Assembly (NCBI RefSeq): GCF_000001735.4
Contig: NC_003071.7
Location: 12,579,151 to 12,643,150, forward strand
DNA: 64,000 bases
From: Arabidopsis thaliana
Lineage: Eukaryota; Streptophyta; Magnoliopsida; Brassicales; Brassicaceae
Direction: 5' to 3'
The notes below the pieces were generated by a model. It was not told the DNA's origin. It searched no databases and was given only the letters and a program-made list of their open reading frames with translations. Shown here one piece after another: positions 29,134 through 41,008 of this stretch (position 1 is the stretch's first letter; the number at the start of each line of letters is the position of its first letter). Both the position numbers and the translations under genes were made by a program.

Positions 29134-29495
29134 ACGTGTTTACTGTCTAGGGACAAACATAAATTATTAGCACTAAACTTGTTAGGTTTTGAAAGTAAAC
29201 ACTGATTTATACCTAAACTTAGGTTATTCATGTAATCAAATGTGAAAACTAACGTAATGAAATTCCTCTAGTTATTTAAATACAGAAAACAAAACCTACC
29301 TTGCGGGGAAAAGCATCGTGGCGCGAAAGGAAACTTCCTATGATCCGTCATCCGTGCCGTCTCAATTTGATTGGACCACGAATCTCGCACTCGATACTGA
29401 CGCCTTACGTGGATTACTTTTTTTATAGAAAGAATTTAAAATTGTTTCTGAAGAGGCAGGTTTTGTGTATAAAATAGAGAATGCAAGTAACGTGT
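29134..29495 (+). promoter_or_regulatory. HAI3 promoter with ABRE-like ACGTG cores
   Basis: ACGTG cores at 29134-29139 (ACGTGT), 29407-29412 (ACGTGG) and 29490-29495 (ACGTGT), and a TATA-like TATAAAATA near 29468. Several ABRE cores fit the known strong ABA induction of this phosphatase. Functional use is inferred. Confidence 0.5.
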
Positions 29496-29704
29496 AATGA
29501 CATTATTTCTCAAATTGAATGGTTTTCGAGCATTTTTATTAACCAGTGAAGCAACCAAAACAGGAATCACCAGTTCTTGAAAGAGTTCATCAAAAAAGAA
29601 AACATTTCTTGAAACATCTAAGAAAGAGTTTTGTTCTTCTTGATCAGAAATACAGAGCAAAATCCATTTGAAGACATCAAAGTTTAAGGTTTTTTTCCCC
29701 GGAT

Positions 29705-30974
29705 ATGGCCGAGATATGTTACGAAGTAGTGACCGACGCATGTCCGTCGTCGGTTTATGAATCAACGCCGGCACATTCACGGCGGAGGCCGAGATTCCAA
29801 ACGGTGATGCATGAAGATTGGGAGAAGAATTGTAAGCGTAGTAAACAGGAGGCTTTAGCTACGAGATACTCTTCAATTCCTCGAAGCTCTCGGGAGGATT
29901 TCTCTGACCAAAATGTCGACGTATCCAGTCCAAGATACGGTGTTTCTTCGGTGTGCGGTAGAAGAAGAGAGATGGAAGATGCGGTGGCAATTCATCCTTC
30001 ATTTTCTTCTCCGAAGAATTCGGAATTTCCTCAACACTACTTTGGTGTGTATGACGGCCATGGTTGTTCCCACGTACGACTCCGTTACCATGCATTCTTA
30101 CGTTTTCCGAAATTCTATGTTTTCAGTTTTAGCTGATACGAAATCTTTTTTTTTTCCTTAGGTTGCAGCAAGGTGTAGAGAGAGGCTTCACAAGCTGGTG
30201 CAAGAAGAACTAAGTTCAGATATGGAAGATGAAGAAGAATGGAAAACGACGATGGAGCGTAGCTTCACACGCATGGATAAGGAAGTTGTATCGTGGGGTG
30301 ATTCCGTCGTGACTGCAAATTGCAAGTGTGATCTACAAACACCGGCTTGTGATTCCGTCGGATCAACCGCTGTTGTCTCAGTCATTACGCCAGATAAGAT
30401 CGTTGTCGCCAATTGTGGCGATTCCAGAGCAGTTCTCTGCCGCAATGGGAAACCAGTCCCTTTATCAACCGATCACAAGGTCAGTTCCGTTCAAAACATG
30501 TTCAGTTTCATTTAAGCAATGATTGGATTTGTGGATTAACTTGGAGATTGTGTTCTTTGTAATGAAACACAGCCTGATCGGCCAGACGAATTGGATCGAA
30601 TCGAAGGAGCTGGTGGACGAGTCATATATTGGGACTGTCCAAGAGTTCTCGGAGTCTTAGCAATGTCACGAGCAATAGGAGACAACTATTTGAAACCTTA
30701 CGTGAGTTGCGAGCCGGAGGTAACCATAACGGACAGGAGAGACGATGACTGCCTCATACTAGCTAGTGATGGTTTATGGGATGTTGTGTCAAACGAGACC
30801 GCCTGCTCTGTAGCGCGTATGTGTCTCCGTGGTGGTGGGAGAAGACAAGATAATGAGGATCCGGCGATTTCGGACAAGGCTTGTACGGAAGCGTCAGTAT
30901 TGCTAACAAAGCTGGCGTTGGCAAGGAACAGTAGTGACAACGTCAGTGTCGTTGTGATTGATCTCAGAAGATAA
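29705..30974 (+). CDS. HAI3: Clade A protein phosphatase 2C, ABA signalling
   Basis: Exons 29705-30073, 30162-30479, 30573-30974 (362 aa), phase-0 introns, matching At2g29380. PP2C motifs in order: RREMEDAVA, YFGVYDGHG (metal-binding Asp/Gly), CGDSRAVL, DHKPDRPDE, VLAMSRAIGD, LASDGLWDV and SSDNVSVVVIDL. The Trp of VIYWD corresponds to the clade A Trp that inserts in the ABA receptor lock. It dephosphorylates SnRK2 kinases and is inhibited by PYR/PYL receptors with ABA (family knowledge). No membrane segment or targeting peptide. Confidence 0.95.
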
Positions 30975-31607
30975 GGACACGTAAGTGGACACTAGTCGAA
31001 GAGGAAGACAATTTTGCTTTAACTTTCTATATCAGTTTTGCTTTTTGGTTATTCTTGGAATACGTTGGTTGTATACAAAATTAACCCGATTTTATGGAAA
31101 CCCCGAAAAAGGGTTAATTAATAGAAATGATAAGAATTATTCTTGTCAACCCTAATCCTGTTTCGTGTATGCTTATAATCTTAAATCAAATCAAATTAAG
31201 AAGGTCGACATGTAAAAGCATTTTGCTTTAAAAAAGATTGTCAGACTATACTATACCTTTTACTTTTAGGCATTAAGATACTTTAAGAGGTACTTAGTCT
31301 CTGCCGCTAGGCAAAGACATGAGAGTAGATCATAGGTTCTAAATGCAATTATGAGTATTAGCAGTATCTAAAGAATAAGAAAAACAGTAAGCAGTAGTAA
31401 CAACAAGTCCAATAGAAACGAGGTCACGTATAAATTTCAACATCGAATCGACTTCAGACTAGCAGCTTTGATTGTACAACCCAAATTGTAGCAAATAATG
31501 ATGTTCTTATGACTAAAGTTGAGGAAATGGTAGAGACAAAACAAAAGAAAGAAGGTTTTTTGAGAACAAGACCTCTCTCGGGAATCGAATTTCACGTTTG
31601 TTTGTTG
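30975..31607. other. 3' spacer between convergent HAI3 and SMO2-2
   Basis: Convergent 3' untranslated regions and spacer; no further gene seen. Confidence 0.5.
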
Positions 31608-33651
31608 TCAGGTTTCTTTTAGGGCCTTAAGTTTTCTGTAACCTTTATCGGTGCCAAAGATCCTGAAGTAACATAGATAAACATATTTACATGTTTATTA
31701 TAGTTATGACTTCTGTTAAAGTAAGAAACAGAGTTCAATAATTTACCAGTCCATGTAAACAAACGTTGATGAGTAGTTGCCAGACTTTGTGTAGAGTAAT
31801 CGATGATGGTAGTCATGGAAGTCAGCACTGTAAGCAAATGATTCCCACATTAATATTAAAGATCTGTTAGGTTTAAGGTGTTGCTCTTTCAAGGCAATCA
31901 CAGGTTAGAAGTCTTATCTTACCCGCCGTATAGAGGAAGAAAATTCGAGGGGCTCCATGGGAAATGATAACCACAATGTGCCTCAACTGTCTCAATAACT
32001 CTGAGCATCATCCATAACCAAAGGGTGATCAGGTGAGGCCCGGTGAGAGCCGGACCAACAATGGTAGCAAAACCAAGGAACAGAATTTCAGCGGGATGAG
32101 CATATTCTGATGTCAAACCAAACGGTGTCGCGTACCTGTATATAAGTAATACCATAAGATTGTTTATTGAGGACCATGAGTGAACTAACATTGTCAAGCA
32201 CAAAAAAGATGGTGAGTACTGATAGCTTACTCATGATGCACACTGTGCACGTTCTTGTAGAGCCATTTAGTATGCAAGATCCTGTGACCCCAATAGAATA
32301 CAAAATCCTCAATGATGAAGTAGAATAAGATCTGGGCAGACACCACTTTCCTGCAAGAGCGTCACCAGATATAGTTTCATAAACCAGATCAAACATAATG
32401 CAGGTTCTTCTCATGCAGCTCAACACTGACATTTTATATATATTGCCCATTGGAAGAGTTTAACATCAGAACCCAAAGGCAAAAAAAGCTTTCAGCACTA
32501 AAGAACCTGATAATACCAGGACGGCAGAGGAAAACTGCTTTCCATGCCCATGAATCTGAATACAGGATACGACGCCATCATGAGGGGCAAGTTTACGCAG
32601 CAATGGTAAAGTAATAGTCGAGCAATGCATTTTCCCTGGGCTTCAGGAGTATTACTTTTGGTCTGCAAAAGACCAAACAAGAGTACTTGATAAATCTAGA
32701 AGACAAGCTAAACCAGTTATCACTTTGACATTACCATTGGGGAAATGAGAACACTGACAACTTGGTGATATCTTTCCATTCAGTTTATATTTGAACAGAC
32801 ACACAAAGCTATTAGTTAGAAGACCACTGAATCATGAGAAGAAAAGACAAACCTGAATTTTGTAGTTGCTCAGAAAACCAGTCCTTTCTAGGAAAATGTA
32901 AGGGAGTCCAGACAAGAAAAACACGCTTTCATGAAGTATAAAACTCCCAATACACGCCAGTTGAAAGTCACTGAAATGCGTAACAAGGTACTGCATCATC
33001 GCCACAAAGAAGGGTCAGTGTCACAGCTAGAACTGTCAAACTAAAGAGCTAAACATGATTGCCAAAGGGAGATAAAATTTGTTCAATTCCACGAAAACTG
33101 AAGGCAATTGTATATCATTGACACCATCCATCCAGTCACTCACGCAGAAAAGCAAGTTAAGAAGACGTTCAAGGAAAACCTATTGCTTATCAACACGTAT
33201 CACAATCACAGATCCTCTAAGCTAGTCCAAGCTCCAACAACAATACATAAATCCCACTCAAATTCCAAAAAAAAATACAAGCACAAACAGAGATCACATA
33301 CGAAATCAGTAATAATCTGTAACTAGAACAGTCAAATCCAGATCTGAAACCACAACGCAATCGACACGAAACCAATTCAATCTCAACATAAAGGGACCAC
33401 AACAATACAATACGATGGACCACAGACGACAAACACAAAATCAACCTAACACGGCAGATACTAATCCCGTACCTACACTTGTATCATAAATGCAGTACAC
33501 TCAAGTCGCCAGAGACCGAGAAACAAAAAACACGATTCAATCTCTGAAAACAAAACAAAAAAAAAAAACGTAGGAATCGCATACAAAGGAACGCGACGAG
33601 ATAGAGGAATACGAAGTACCTTCCAACCGGATTCAACGAGAGAATCCATGG
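31608..33651 (-). CDS. SMO2-2: Sterol 4-alpha-methyl oxidase 2
   Basis: Seven exons on the minus strand: 33622-33651, 32853-32990, 32517-32662, 32231-32350, 31923-32135, 31747-31827, 31608-31662 (260 aa), matching At2g29390. A multi-pass ER enzyme that oxidises the 4-alpha-methyl group of 24-ethylidenelophenol-type sterol intermediates. The di-iron histidine boxes of the fatty-acid hydroxylase superfamily are present: HRILH, HSVHHEYATPFG and DFHDYHHR. The first exon encodes only ten residues (MDSLVESGWK). The C-terminus is short and has no clear KKxx retrieval signal. Confidence 0.93.
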
Positions 33652-34638
33652 ATACCAACAGAAGTAGAAAACACGATGGATCTCCGCGGCGGAGATAGGC
33701 AGAGAGTGTGAGAGAAAGAGAAAGAGAAACGAAAACTGTGTGACAAGAAGGAATCTGAATTCTAAAGCTGATTTGTTTGTTTCTCTCCATCACACGTGCA
33801 CACACATGTTTCATTATTATCCTTAATTACTTGATATTTTTAATTTTAGGACCATATAGTTTTACATGTGACAATTGGCACCCCATGTTAAATTTTTGAA
33901 GTGAACAATACGTAGTGATTATGGCTTTATGGTGGTGAAGAGACTAAAAAAAGTTTTGAATTTGGGTTCTCCTAAATAAATAGAGAGTACAAATGAGAAT
34001 CTAATATTATTCAGAGAGAAGACTAAAAACACACACACATTTTAGACAAACATAGATGTGAGAGATGCTAAAATCACAGTACAGACTTGACTTGTTCCTT
34101 CTGCTCGATGCCATCACTGTCAACAGCTACATGTCTAATGCTCTATTATCAGTACCATTAAGGTCCCAATTGAGCAGTTTCCGTCTCTAGATCCTCTTGC
34201 CAGTATACAACTGCAGCAAATTAACAAAATGCAAAATGATAATCAAAAGCTGAGCCACATAAGAACATTCAGCATACAGTGACCAAACCTCAAAGATTAA
34301 CACTGTTTCTTGATGACAAATTATAAGCAACATGAGCTAATTACACAGAAATGTAAGAGAAGAAAACTATTGTGTGATTTTGAACTCATCTCTGTGACAG
34401 GAACTCAAAAAAACCCATTATAACTAGCTTAACGAATACATGTTTTCCATTTCATTTTCCTGAGGCTGATATGTATGTACCACTCAGAGTAAAAGCTAGA
34501 TACGGTGAACAAGCTAAACATGAAGCAGAGAATGTTGAATCAGGGTTACACAAATGTGGTGCTACCATAGCATAAAAAAGTTTTTACCTTTTGTAGAATT
34601 GTTAATTTGAAGCAATGGTGGTCACTGGATAATCGGTG
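33652..34638. other. SMO2-2 promoter and TOPP1 3' region
   Basis: 33652-33800 is the SMO2-2 leader and promoter (CTCTCT-rich on the plus strand near 33700). About 34060-34638 is likely the TOPP1 3' untranslated region. No other gene recognised. Confidence 0.5.
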
Positions 34639-36133
34639 TCACAGAAAAGGCGACTTCTTTTCTGACGGCTTTAGAATCTGGAATGAGCACATTAAGCTCT
34701 CATCAATGCTCATCATTGCGCCAGCGTTGTCAAATTCCCCGCAATAGTTGGGAGCTGAAAATACTGTAACAAGTTGTCTTTCTGCAAAGAACTCATACCC
34801 ATCTTCAACAACCTATAAACAGAGCCAATACACTCAAATTAAGGTTGCACAGTTTTCATAATAAACTAAATGGCAGATATAACTCAAGTTAAAACCTGGT
34901 GGGCACGACAGATAAGGTCCATGTCATGTTTCTCCAAGAACTCTGCGACTTTGTCAGCTCCAAAAGTGTATGAAACACCACGATCATTCATGCCCCAGCC
35001 TACGTCTCCACTAGGATCCGACCATAGTAAATCACATACCAAACCAGACTCCGGAATATCCATCGGCCGTGCAATATTTCTAATCTGGTCCAAACTTTTC
35101 AGCTCTGGGGAAATCCCACCATGCATACATAGTATTCTGTCATCAATTAAGGCGGCCACAGGAAGACAGTTAAAGCAATCGGTGAATATTTTCCAGAGTC
35201 TGACATTGAACCTGCGTTTGCACTCATCATAGAAACCGTAAATACGATTAATGGAAGCAGATTCATGATTCCCTCTCAACAAGAAGAAGTTCTCAGGGTA
35301 CTTGATTTTGTAAGCTAGAAGAAGACATATTGTTTCCAAGCTTTGCTTGCCACGGTCAACATAATCACCCAAGAACAAATAATTAGCTTCGGGAGGGAAC
35401 CCTCCATACTCAAAAAGCCTCAATAGATCTGAATACTGCCCATGAATATCACCTATAAAGTAAAAGACAAAATATAACCATTACATCTAAGAAAACATGG
35501 CATATCAGATACTACTAGTCAACGTTAAACTTTTGCAGGAAATGTTTTATCAGACCCAATCAAAACACATAACTTGACTAGTCAACATTAAGATAAAATG
35601 AATCAAACCTCATAGAACCAGTCAAAACTCCTAAGCCTATCTAAGACTTTTAGTAATAAAAATTCAAACTTTATACTACCCATTAGCTTGATTTCATTGT
35701 TCTGAACTCAAAAGACAATCAAAATCTCACATTTTTTCTTCAGTCACTTAGATATGTACATAGCTTTAAGAATTCAACTCATTACTACTGAACAAAGCTT
35801 GATACTTTATCTAAACATGCACTAAATTCGCTTCTAAAAATCAATCAAAACTAAAACCCCAATCCAAAAAAGCACTCTTTCTAAACTAAAGGGAACAAAA
35901 ATCTGACCGCAGATCTTGATGGGAGCTTCCAATTCAAGCAGATTGGGCTGTTGAAGAAATATTTCTTTGGAGACAGCACAAAGCTGACGAATTTCACCTT
36001 CACTGAGATGAACTTGCTTCCCCGATCCAGGTCTCGTGTTCCGAAACTCAACCAAACGACGAATAATATCGTCGAGAACTGCAGGTTCCATCGCTCGCTT
36101 CTGCTCTTGCTCTTGCGCCGGCTTCTCCGCCAT
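34639..36133 (-). CDS. TOPP1: Type one serine/threonine protein phosphatase catalytic subunit
   Basis: Three exons: 35908-36133, 34896-35452, 34639-34812 (318 aa), matching At2g29400. PPP-family signatures: [50 protein letters not shown], and the substrate-groove [12 protein letters not shown]. All metal-binding Asp/His/Asn residues are in place. PP1 works with regulatory subunits in nucleus and cytosol. The N-terminus is longer than in most PP1s ([13 protein letters not shown]). Its 5' end is divergent from MTPB1. Confidence 0.96.
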
Positions 36134-37659
36134 CTCCGATCTAAACGAGGTAGAAAACGAACGGAGATTTTCAAGCGTGAAGCTTGCGTTTCGAGCCGCG
36201 AGGAGGAGAGACCCGAAGACTGGTGTGTGCTCTGAGATTAGTCAATATTGATTGGTTCATTTTTTATTTATTTAATTTATTTACGAGACCTGAGTGAAAT
36301 CAACCTAATGGGTATGTACACGTTTTATTGGGCCTGTAAATGGGCTATCTTTCTAGAAGATTCCTTTATACAAATTTCCAAACGGTAGAAAACTAGTTCT
36401 TCTAGCCTCTCTACGCGATCAGTAATAACGATTGGCGATAGTAATATAGTATTCACTATTCAGTAGTAATGATGGGGGATAGTGATCAACAATATGTTTT
36501 GTTGTTTGTTTAGCAGTCATCGGTAATGATCAGTGACCAATTATAACAATCAAATGTTACTATGTTAGTATGATATTCGTTTTCCGTAATTAAGTGGTAG
36601 ATTAGATCAATCTTAATTCTTAAATTCTTAATTAGCGACTAATAAATTAAAACGCCAAAAAGTTTGAATTAGCAAATTAGTTACTGAAAACTTAGTGTTG
36701 CCATCAAAAACTACAAAACAACAATCTATTTGTTACCATGAAACTACAAAACAACCAAGATTTAGTGTTTGATCGGTAATACCTAATCTAATATAATCAC
36801 CATCTGGTTGATGTGTCAAATTAACATGCATATGCGTGTATGCAAATACCATTCTTTTGTTAAAAATCACCAATTCACATTCTTAATTACATGCTAAGTG
36901 CTAACTAATAACTATGTAGTTTGATAAAACAAGTTAATATATCAACAACATTTTTATCAAAAGAAAAAAATAAACTATATCAACATGGACAAATTACATC
37001 ACCTAACGGTCCTAACCTAATTTAAAATAATATTGATGTATGTTTATAATTGATTTCTATAATGAAAGAAAACAAAAAGACGAAAAAAACAACATGCTAA
37101 AGATCAAAGAACATTAGTTGAATCAATCCTTATTTTGAACAAAGAATAGTCAGTCCATTTTGTTCACCTGAAACGCAAACGCCACCTTTGTATGGTAATA
37201 CAATCATACAAATCTCATACACACCAAAAGAAACACAAAATCACCAAAACAAAATCTTTATATTTATTTCTTTTTTCCTTGATTCTCCTTATTAAAGAAA
37301 AAAGATTATTCTTCTTCACCCGTCACAAGCCACAACGACTTATTTTAGATTCCCATACAAAAAAGAAAATTCCACATCTATAAAACATCTCCTCCCATAT
37401 TTGCTGGATCATCCTTAATTGCCTGTGTTCATGTCTTCATATCTCTAACCATAAGATAAAACTCAAGATTTCTGAAGAGGACAGCTCTGGAATTCATATA
37501 CGTTTTGCCTCTCCATCTGATTCTCAGGTTTGTTTCTTGTCTTAAAAGAAACACAAAATGGGTTTATTTGAATCTTTTAATCATAAAAATACTTAAAGAA
37601 AGAGGATCAAATGTTGATTTAGATCTCTAATGAAAGTTTGTGTAACGTATAAACAGCTT
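36134..37659. other. Divergent promoter region between TOPP1 and MTPB1
   Basis: AT-rich spacer. Imperfect repeats of ACTACAAAACAAC (about 36711 and 36743) and GATAGTAAT-like words (about 36430-36490) occur. A TATA-like ATCTATAAAACA (about 37376) lies upstream of MTPB1. Possible leader intron signals are CAG/GTTTG near 37527 and TTTAG near 37622. Confidence 0.45.
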
Positions 37660-38787
37660 ATGGAATTGGAGCAAATCTGCATTTTGAAACCCGATGATGA
37701 GGAAGAAATGGAGTCACCATCACCATCGAAAACAGAGGAAAATTTAGGCGTGGTTCCTCTGTCTTGCGCGTTTACGAGACAAGAACATTGCGTTTCCGAG
37801 ACGAAAGAACGCGAAGAATCGACTAGAAGACTAAGCAGCCTTATTTTTCTTTACCTCATCGTTATGTCCGTACAGATTGTGGGAGGTTTTAAGGCGAATA
37901 GTCTTGCGGTTATGACAGATGCTGCGCATTTGTTGTCGGATGTGGCGGGTTTGTGTGTCTCTTTGTTGGCGATCAAGGTCTCGAGCTGGGAAGCTAATCC
38001 GCGAAACTCGTTCGGGTTTAAACGGCTTGAAGTTTTAGCGGCGTTCTTGTCTGTTCAGCTCATATGGCTTGTCTCTGGAGTGATAATCCATGAAGCCATT
38101 CAAAGACTACTTAGCAGAAGCAGAGAGGTTAATGGAGAAATCATGTTTGGGATTTCGGCTTTCGGGTTTTTCATGAACTTGGTTATGGTCCTTTGGTTAG
38201 GACATAACCATAGCCACCACCACCACGACCATCATCACCATCATCATAATCATAAACATCAACATCAACATCATCACAAGGAGGTGGTGGCAGAAGAGGA
38301 GGAGGAGGAAATGAATCCTTTAAAAGGTGAGAAATCGTCTTCAAAGGAGATGAACATTAACATACAAGGAGCTTATCTTCACGCAATGGCTGATATGATT
38401 CAGTCACTAGGTGTTATGATTGGTGGAGGTATCATTTGGGTAAAACCAAAATGGGTTTTGGTTGATTTGATTTGCACTCTTGTTTTCTCTGCTTTTGCTC
38501 TTGCTGCTACTCTACCAATTCTCAAGAACATATTTGGAATACTGATGGAACGCGTACCGCGTGATATGGACATAGAGAAGCTCGAAAGAGGACTTAAGCG
38601 AATCGATGGAGTTAAGATTGTTTATGATCTCCATGTATGGGAGATAACAGTAGGGAGAATCGTATTGTCCTGTCATATCTTACCAGAGCCTGGAGCTAGT
38701 CCTAAAGAGATCATTACTGGTGTTAGAAATTTCTGTAGGAAGTCTTATGGGATTTATCATGCAACTGTTCAGGTTGAATCAGAGTAG
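37660..38787 (+). CDS. MTPB1: Cation diffusion facilitator, metal tolerance protein B1
   Basis: Single exon, 375 aa from the ATG at 37660 (MELEQICILK); an in-frame ATG at 37630 would add ten residues. Six transmembrane segments. HxxxD metal sites: AAHLLSDVAG (about residue 90) in TM2 and HAMADMIQSLG in TM5. Between TM4 and TM5 is a His-rich cytosolic loop (about residues 183-207, starting HNHSHHHHDHHHH), followed by an acidic EEEEEE stretch. This fits Zn2+/H+ antiport into a vacuole or similar compartment, the role of the MTP1 group. Matches At2g29410. The N-terminal CDF signature SLAVMTDAAHLL is intact. Confidence 0.95.
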   Translation: MELEQICILKPDDEEEMESPSPSKTEENLGVVPLSCAFTRQEHCVSETKEREESTRRLSSLIFLYLIVMSVQIVGGFKANSLAVMTDAAHLLSDVAGLCVSLLAIKVSSWEANPRNSFGFKRLEVLAAFLSVQLIWLVSGVIIHEAIQRLLSRSREVNGEIMFGISAFGFFMNLVMVLWLGHNHSHHHHDHHHHHHNHKHQHQHHHKEVVAEEEEEEMNPLKGEKSSSKEMNINIQGAYLHAMADMIQSLGVMIGGGIIWVKPKWVLVDLICTLVFSAFALAATLPILKNIFGILMERVPRDMDIEKLERGLKRIDGVKIVYDLHVWEITVGRIVLSCHILPEPGASPKEIITGVRNFCRKSYGIYHATVQVESE

Positions 38788-38960
38788 CACAAAAGAGAGT
38801 TTCTTCTGTATTATTTGCTTAAGAACATCTTTAGGTAGAACAAGAAAGAAAGTTCAAATTTTCGTGTTTCAATATAGCAAACATTAAGTGACAGAACATA
38901 GCAACTGAGACAAGAACAAAAGAGACATACTGTGAGCATTAGAATTTTTATAAAACCTTA

Positions 38961-39721
38961 TCAAGCAGATTTGATATTGAGTTTCTCCATACGAGCTCTA
39001 ATGTACTTAAGATGCTCATCTTCAGGAGGAATACATTTCTTGATAACATCATTACCCAACAAATTCTTAACCCATCTATGTATCTCCGGGAACTTCTCCA
39101 CCGGAACCACCTTTACCCCGACGATCTCCTCCGTTCTCATCAGCCAAAACGCCACCAAAGTCGCCACAATATCCACAAACCCTAAACTTTTCCCACCGAG
39201 AAAATCTTTCCCAACAAGCTCTTTCTCCAAAAACATCAACAAATCTCTCGTCGCTTCAACCACAGCATCTCTCTCTTTTCCGGTCTTCCCCACAACTTTC
39301 ATCGCCGTCACATAAATCTGAAACTCCCCAACAAACCGGTTTTAAAAACCCGGTTCAAAAACCCAAACCAGTTATCGAAATTGAAAATTCATACCTGTTC
39401 ATCGACGAATTTAGACCAGAATCGAGCCATAGTTCTCTCATACGGATCTTGAGGAAGAATCGGATTGTCTCTCCAAGTCTCATCAATATACTCAAGAATC
39501 ACAAGTGATTCAGAAATCGGTTTACCATTATGAACAAGAACCGGAATCATCTTATGAACCGGATTCAATTGAAGCAACAAAGAGCTCTTGTTTGTGATAT
39601 CTTGCTCCAGGAACTCATACGAAACACCTTTAAGCGTAAGAGCAATCTCAATCCTCCGACTAAAAGGACTCGCCCACATTCCCAAAAGCTTCACTTCCTC
39701 TGAATTTGATCTCTCCGCCAT
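38961..39721 (-). CDS. GSTU7: Tau-class glutathione S-transferase U7
   Basis: Two exons: 39395-39721 and 38961-39317 (227 aa), one phase-0 intron after DEQ, matching At2g29420. Thioredoxin-like N-domain with the tau-class catalytic Ser in WASPFSRR, the glutathione-binding [11 protein letters not shown] motif, then an all-helical C-domain. Cytosolic; conjugates glutathione to electrophiles and can act as a peroxidase. 3' end faces MTPB1. The promoter contains an as-1 element (listed). The core reads [17 protein letters not shown], Met replacing the Lys or Val common in the other array members. Confidence 0.96.
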
Positions 39722-39793
39722 TATTTTTCGTTAGCTTCTTCTTCTTTATGGACTAAGGTTAATAGGTTATGATTTATTTATAAGAAAGAATGG

Positions 39794-39810
39794 TGACGTC
39801 ACCAGTGACG
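39794..39810 (-). promoter_or_regulatory. as-1-type element upstream of GSTU7
   Basis: TGACG at 39794-39798 and 39806-39810, start to start 12 bp, the spacing of the classic as-1 element bound by TGA bZIP factors. About 75 bp upstream of the GSTU7 ATG. It fits the rapid xenobiotic, salicylate and oxylipin induction known for GSTUs. Confidence 0.65.
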
Positions 39811-40549
39811 AACAAGTTACAATAAATGCTTCAGTAAGAAAGCACTTTGTCCCACATCGGAAGATAGAGATTGAAGTTGAGTTGTTTAAATGAAGAAAGG
39901 TTTGGTCAAATAAGTTAAGGGGTGTGGGAACCTAGGAGATGAGTCTGCTTATTGATTGCTAAACCCTGAACCCTCTCATGTTAACTATGGGAATTAATTA
40001 CTGGGGGTCTTAGGCCGGCGTTTCCCCCGAAAAATAATGAAAAAACGTCGATGGCTACATAAGAGGCTCGTCTCCAAAAAGTAGACCAGGAGGTTGGGTT
40101 TGGTTCGTAGGTGGTTCTGTTGAAACTAGATTAGTGTCTGCGGTTAACCGTTTCCTCGCCTTACCCTCCCACCCCCAAATATTTTGTTTTCTATTTTTTA
40201 TTTTAAGTAATGATGGTTTTTACATCAACAAATATTGATATTTTATAATCATTCTGATAAATATATATTTTAAGTTTAGGATTTGTGTAGTCAAATTATA
40301 TCCAAAAGCGTGAATGTAGTCAAATTAGACTTTTTCCTTTTCTTTTATATTAGTTTTAATATTTTCTTCCACCTTTCCCTTATTTTTTCATAAAAATTAT
40401 AAATGCAAAACTAATATAAAAAGAAAAAACCCTAATTTATTGGACCAAAAAAAAAGGAAATCACGAAGAGATTGTTTCTTATAAATATAGGTCTTAGGGA
40501 AAGACAGATCAAATATCTTTTTTCTCGCGTGTTCTTGTGTTCTGAAGCT
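39811..40549. other. Intergenic spacer GSTU7 to YJU2-like gene
   Basis: Divergent spacer. The AT-rich segment 40180-40480 precedes the small gene; a TATA-like TTATAAATAT lies at about 40479. No other gene seen. Confidence 0.45.
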
Positions 40550-40804
40550 ATGGCAGCACGCAACGCCGACTTAAGCCTTCCGATGAGACTTCAATGCAAC
40601 AATTGTGATAATATCATGAGTAAGGGCACTAAATTCACTAGCCGTGTAGAAGACGTCATTGGCGAGACGTACCTTGGGATTAAAATCTTTAGGTTTCAGA
40701 TCCAGTGCACCAACGGCTCTCATGAGATGAAGTTTAGGACCGATCCAAAGAACGCTGATTTTATAATCGAATCAGGTGCAACTCGCCTTCTATTGCCGGA
40801 TTAG
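40550..40804 (+). CDS. Short YJU2/CWC16-like (DUF572) protein
   Basis: 84-residue uninterrupted frame matching At2g29430 (MAARNADLSLPMRLQCNN). It aligns with the conserved core of the splicing factor YJU2/CCDC94: SKGTKFTSRVEDVIGETYLG, then IKIFRF and TDPKNADFIIESGATR. Full family members are several times longer, with a start rich in basic residues and a C-terminal coiled coil; both are missing. Of the four zinc-ribbon cysteines, Cys16, Cys19 and Cys53 remain; position 56 is Gly (CTNG instead of CTKC). It is therefore a truncated duplicate that may not bind zinc, sitting as the only plus-strand gene inside the GST array. Confidence 0.75.
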   Translation: MAARNADLSLPMRLQCNNCDNIMSKGTKFTSRVEDVIGETYLGIKIFRFQIQCTNGSHEMKFRTDPKNADFIIESGATRLLLPD

Positions 40805-41008
40805 CTAGGGTTTGTTGGACCAAATCTAGGATTATGTTAATTTGATTCTGCTGGATATTGTCTACGTATTTTTTTACCCTTTTTCAAAGGATTTGTTTTC
40901 TAATTATTTTCTGAATCATAAAGTTTTGTCCTTGATTTATCTTTCATTACAGTAGTAAATTAAATAAAATATGGAACCAAAGCTATGAAAGATGCATTAT
41001 CTTCTGAA

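Larger units (their letters stand above)
28214..29704. other. Intergenic region, end of SDR array to HAI3 promoter
   Basis: Holds a tandem duplication with an AT dinucleotide run (28591-28752, listed separately) and, from about 29130, the HAI3 promoter with ACGTG cores. No gene seen. Confidence 0.5.
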
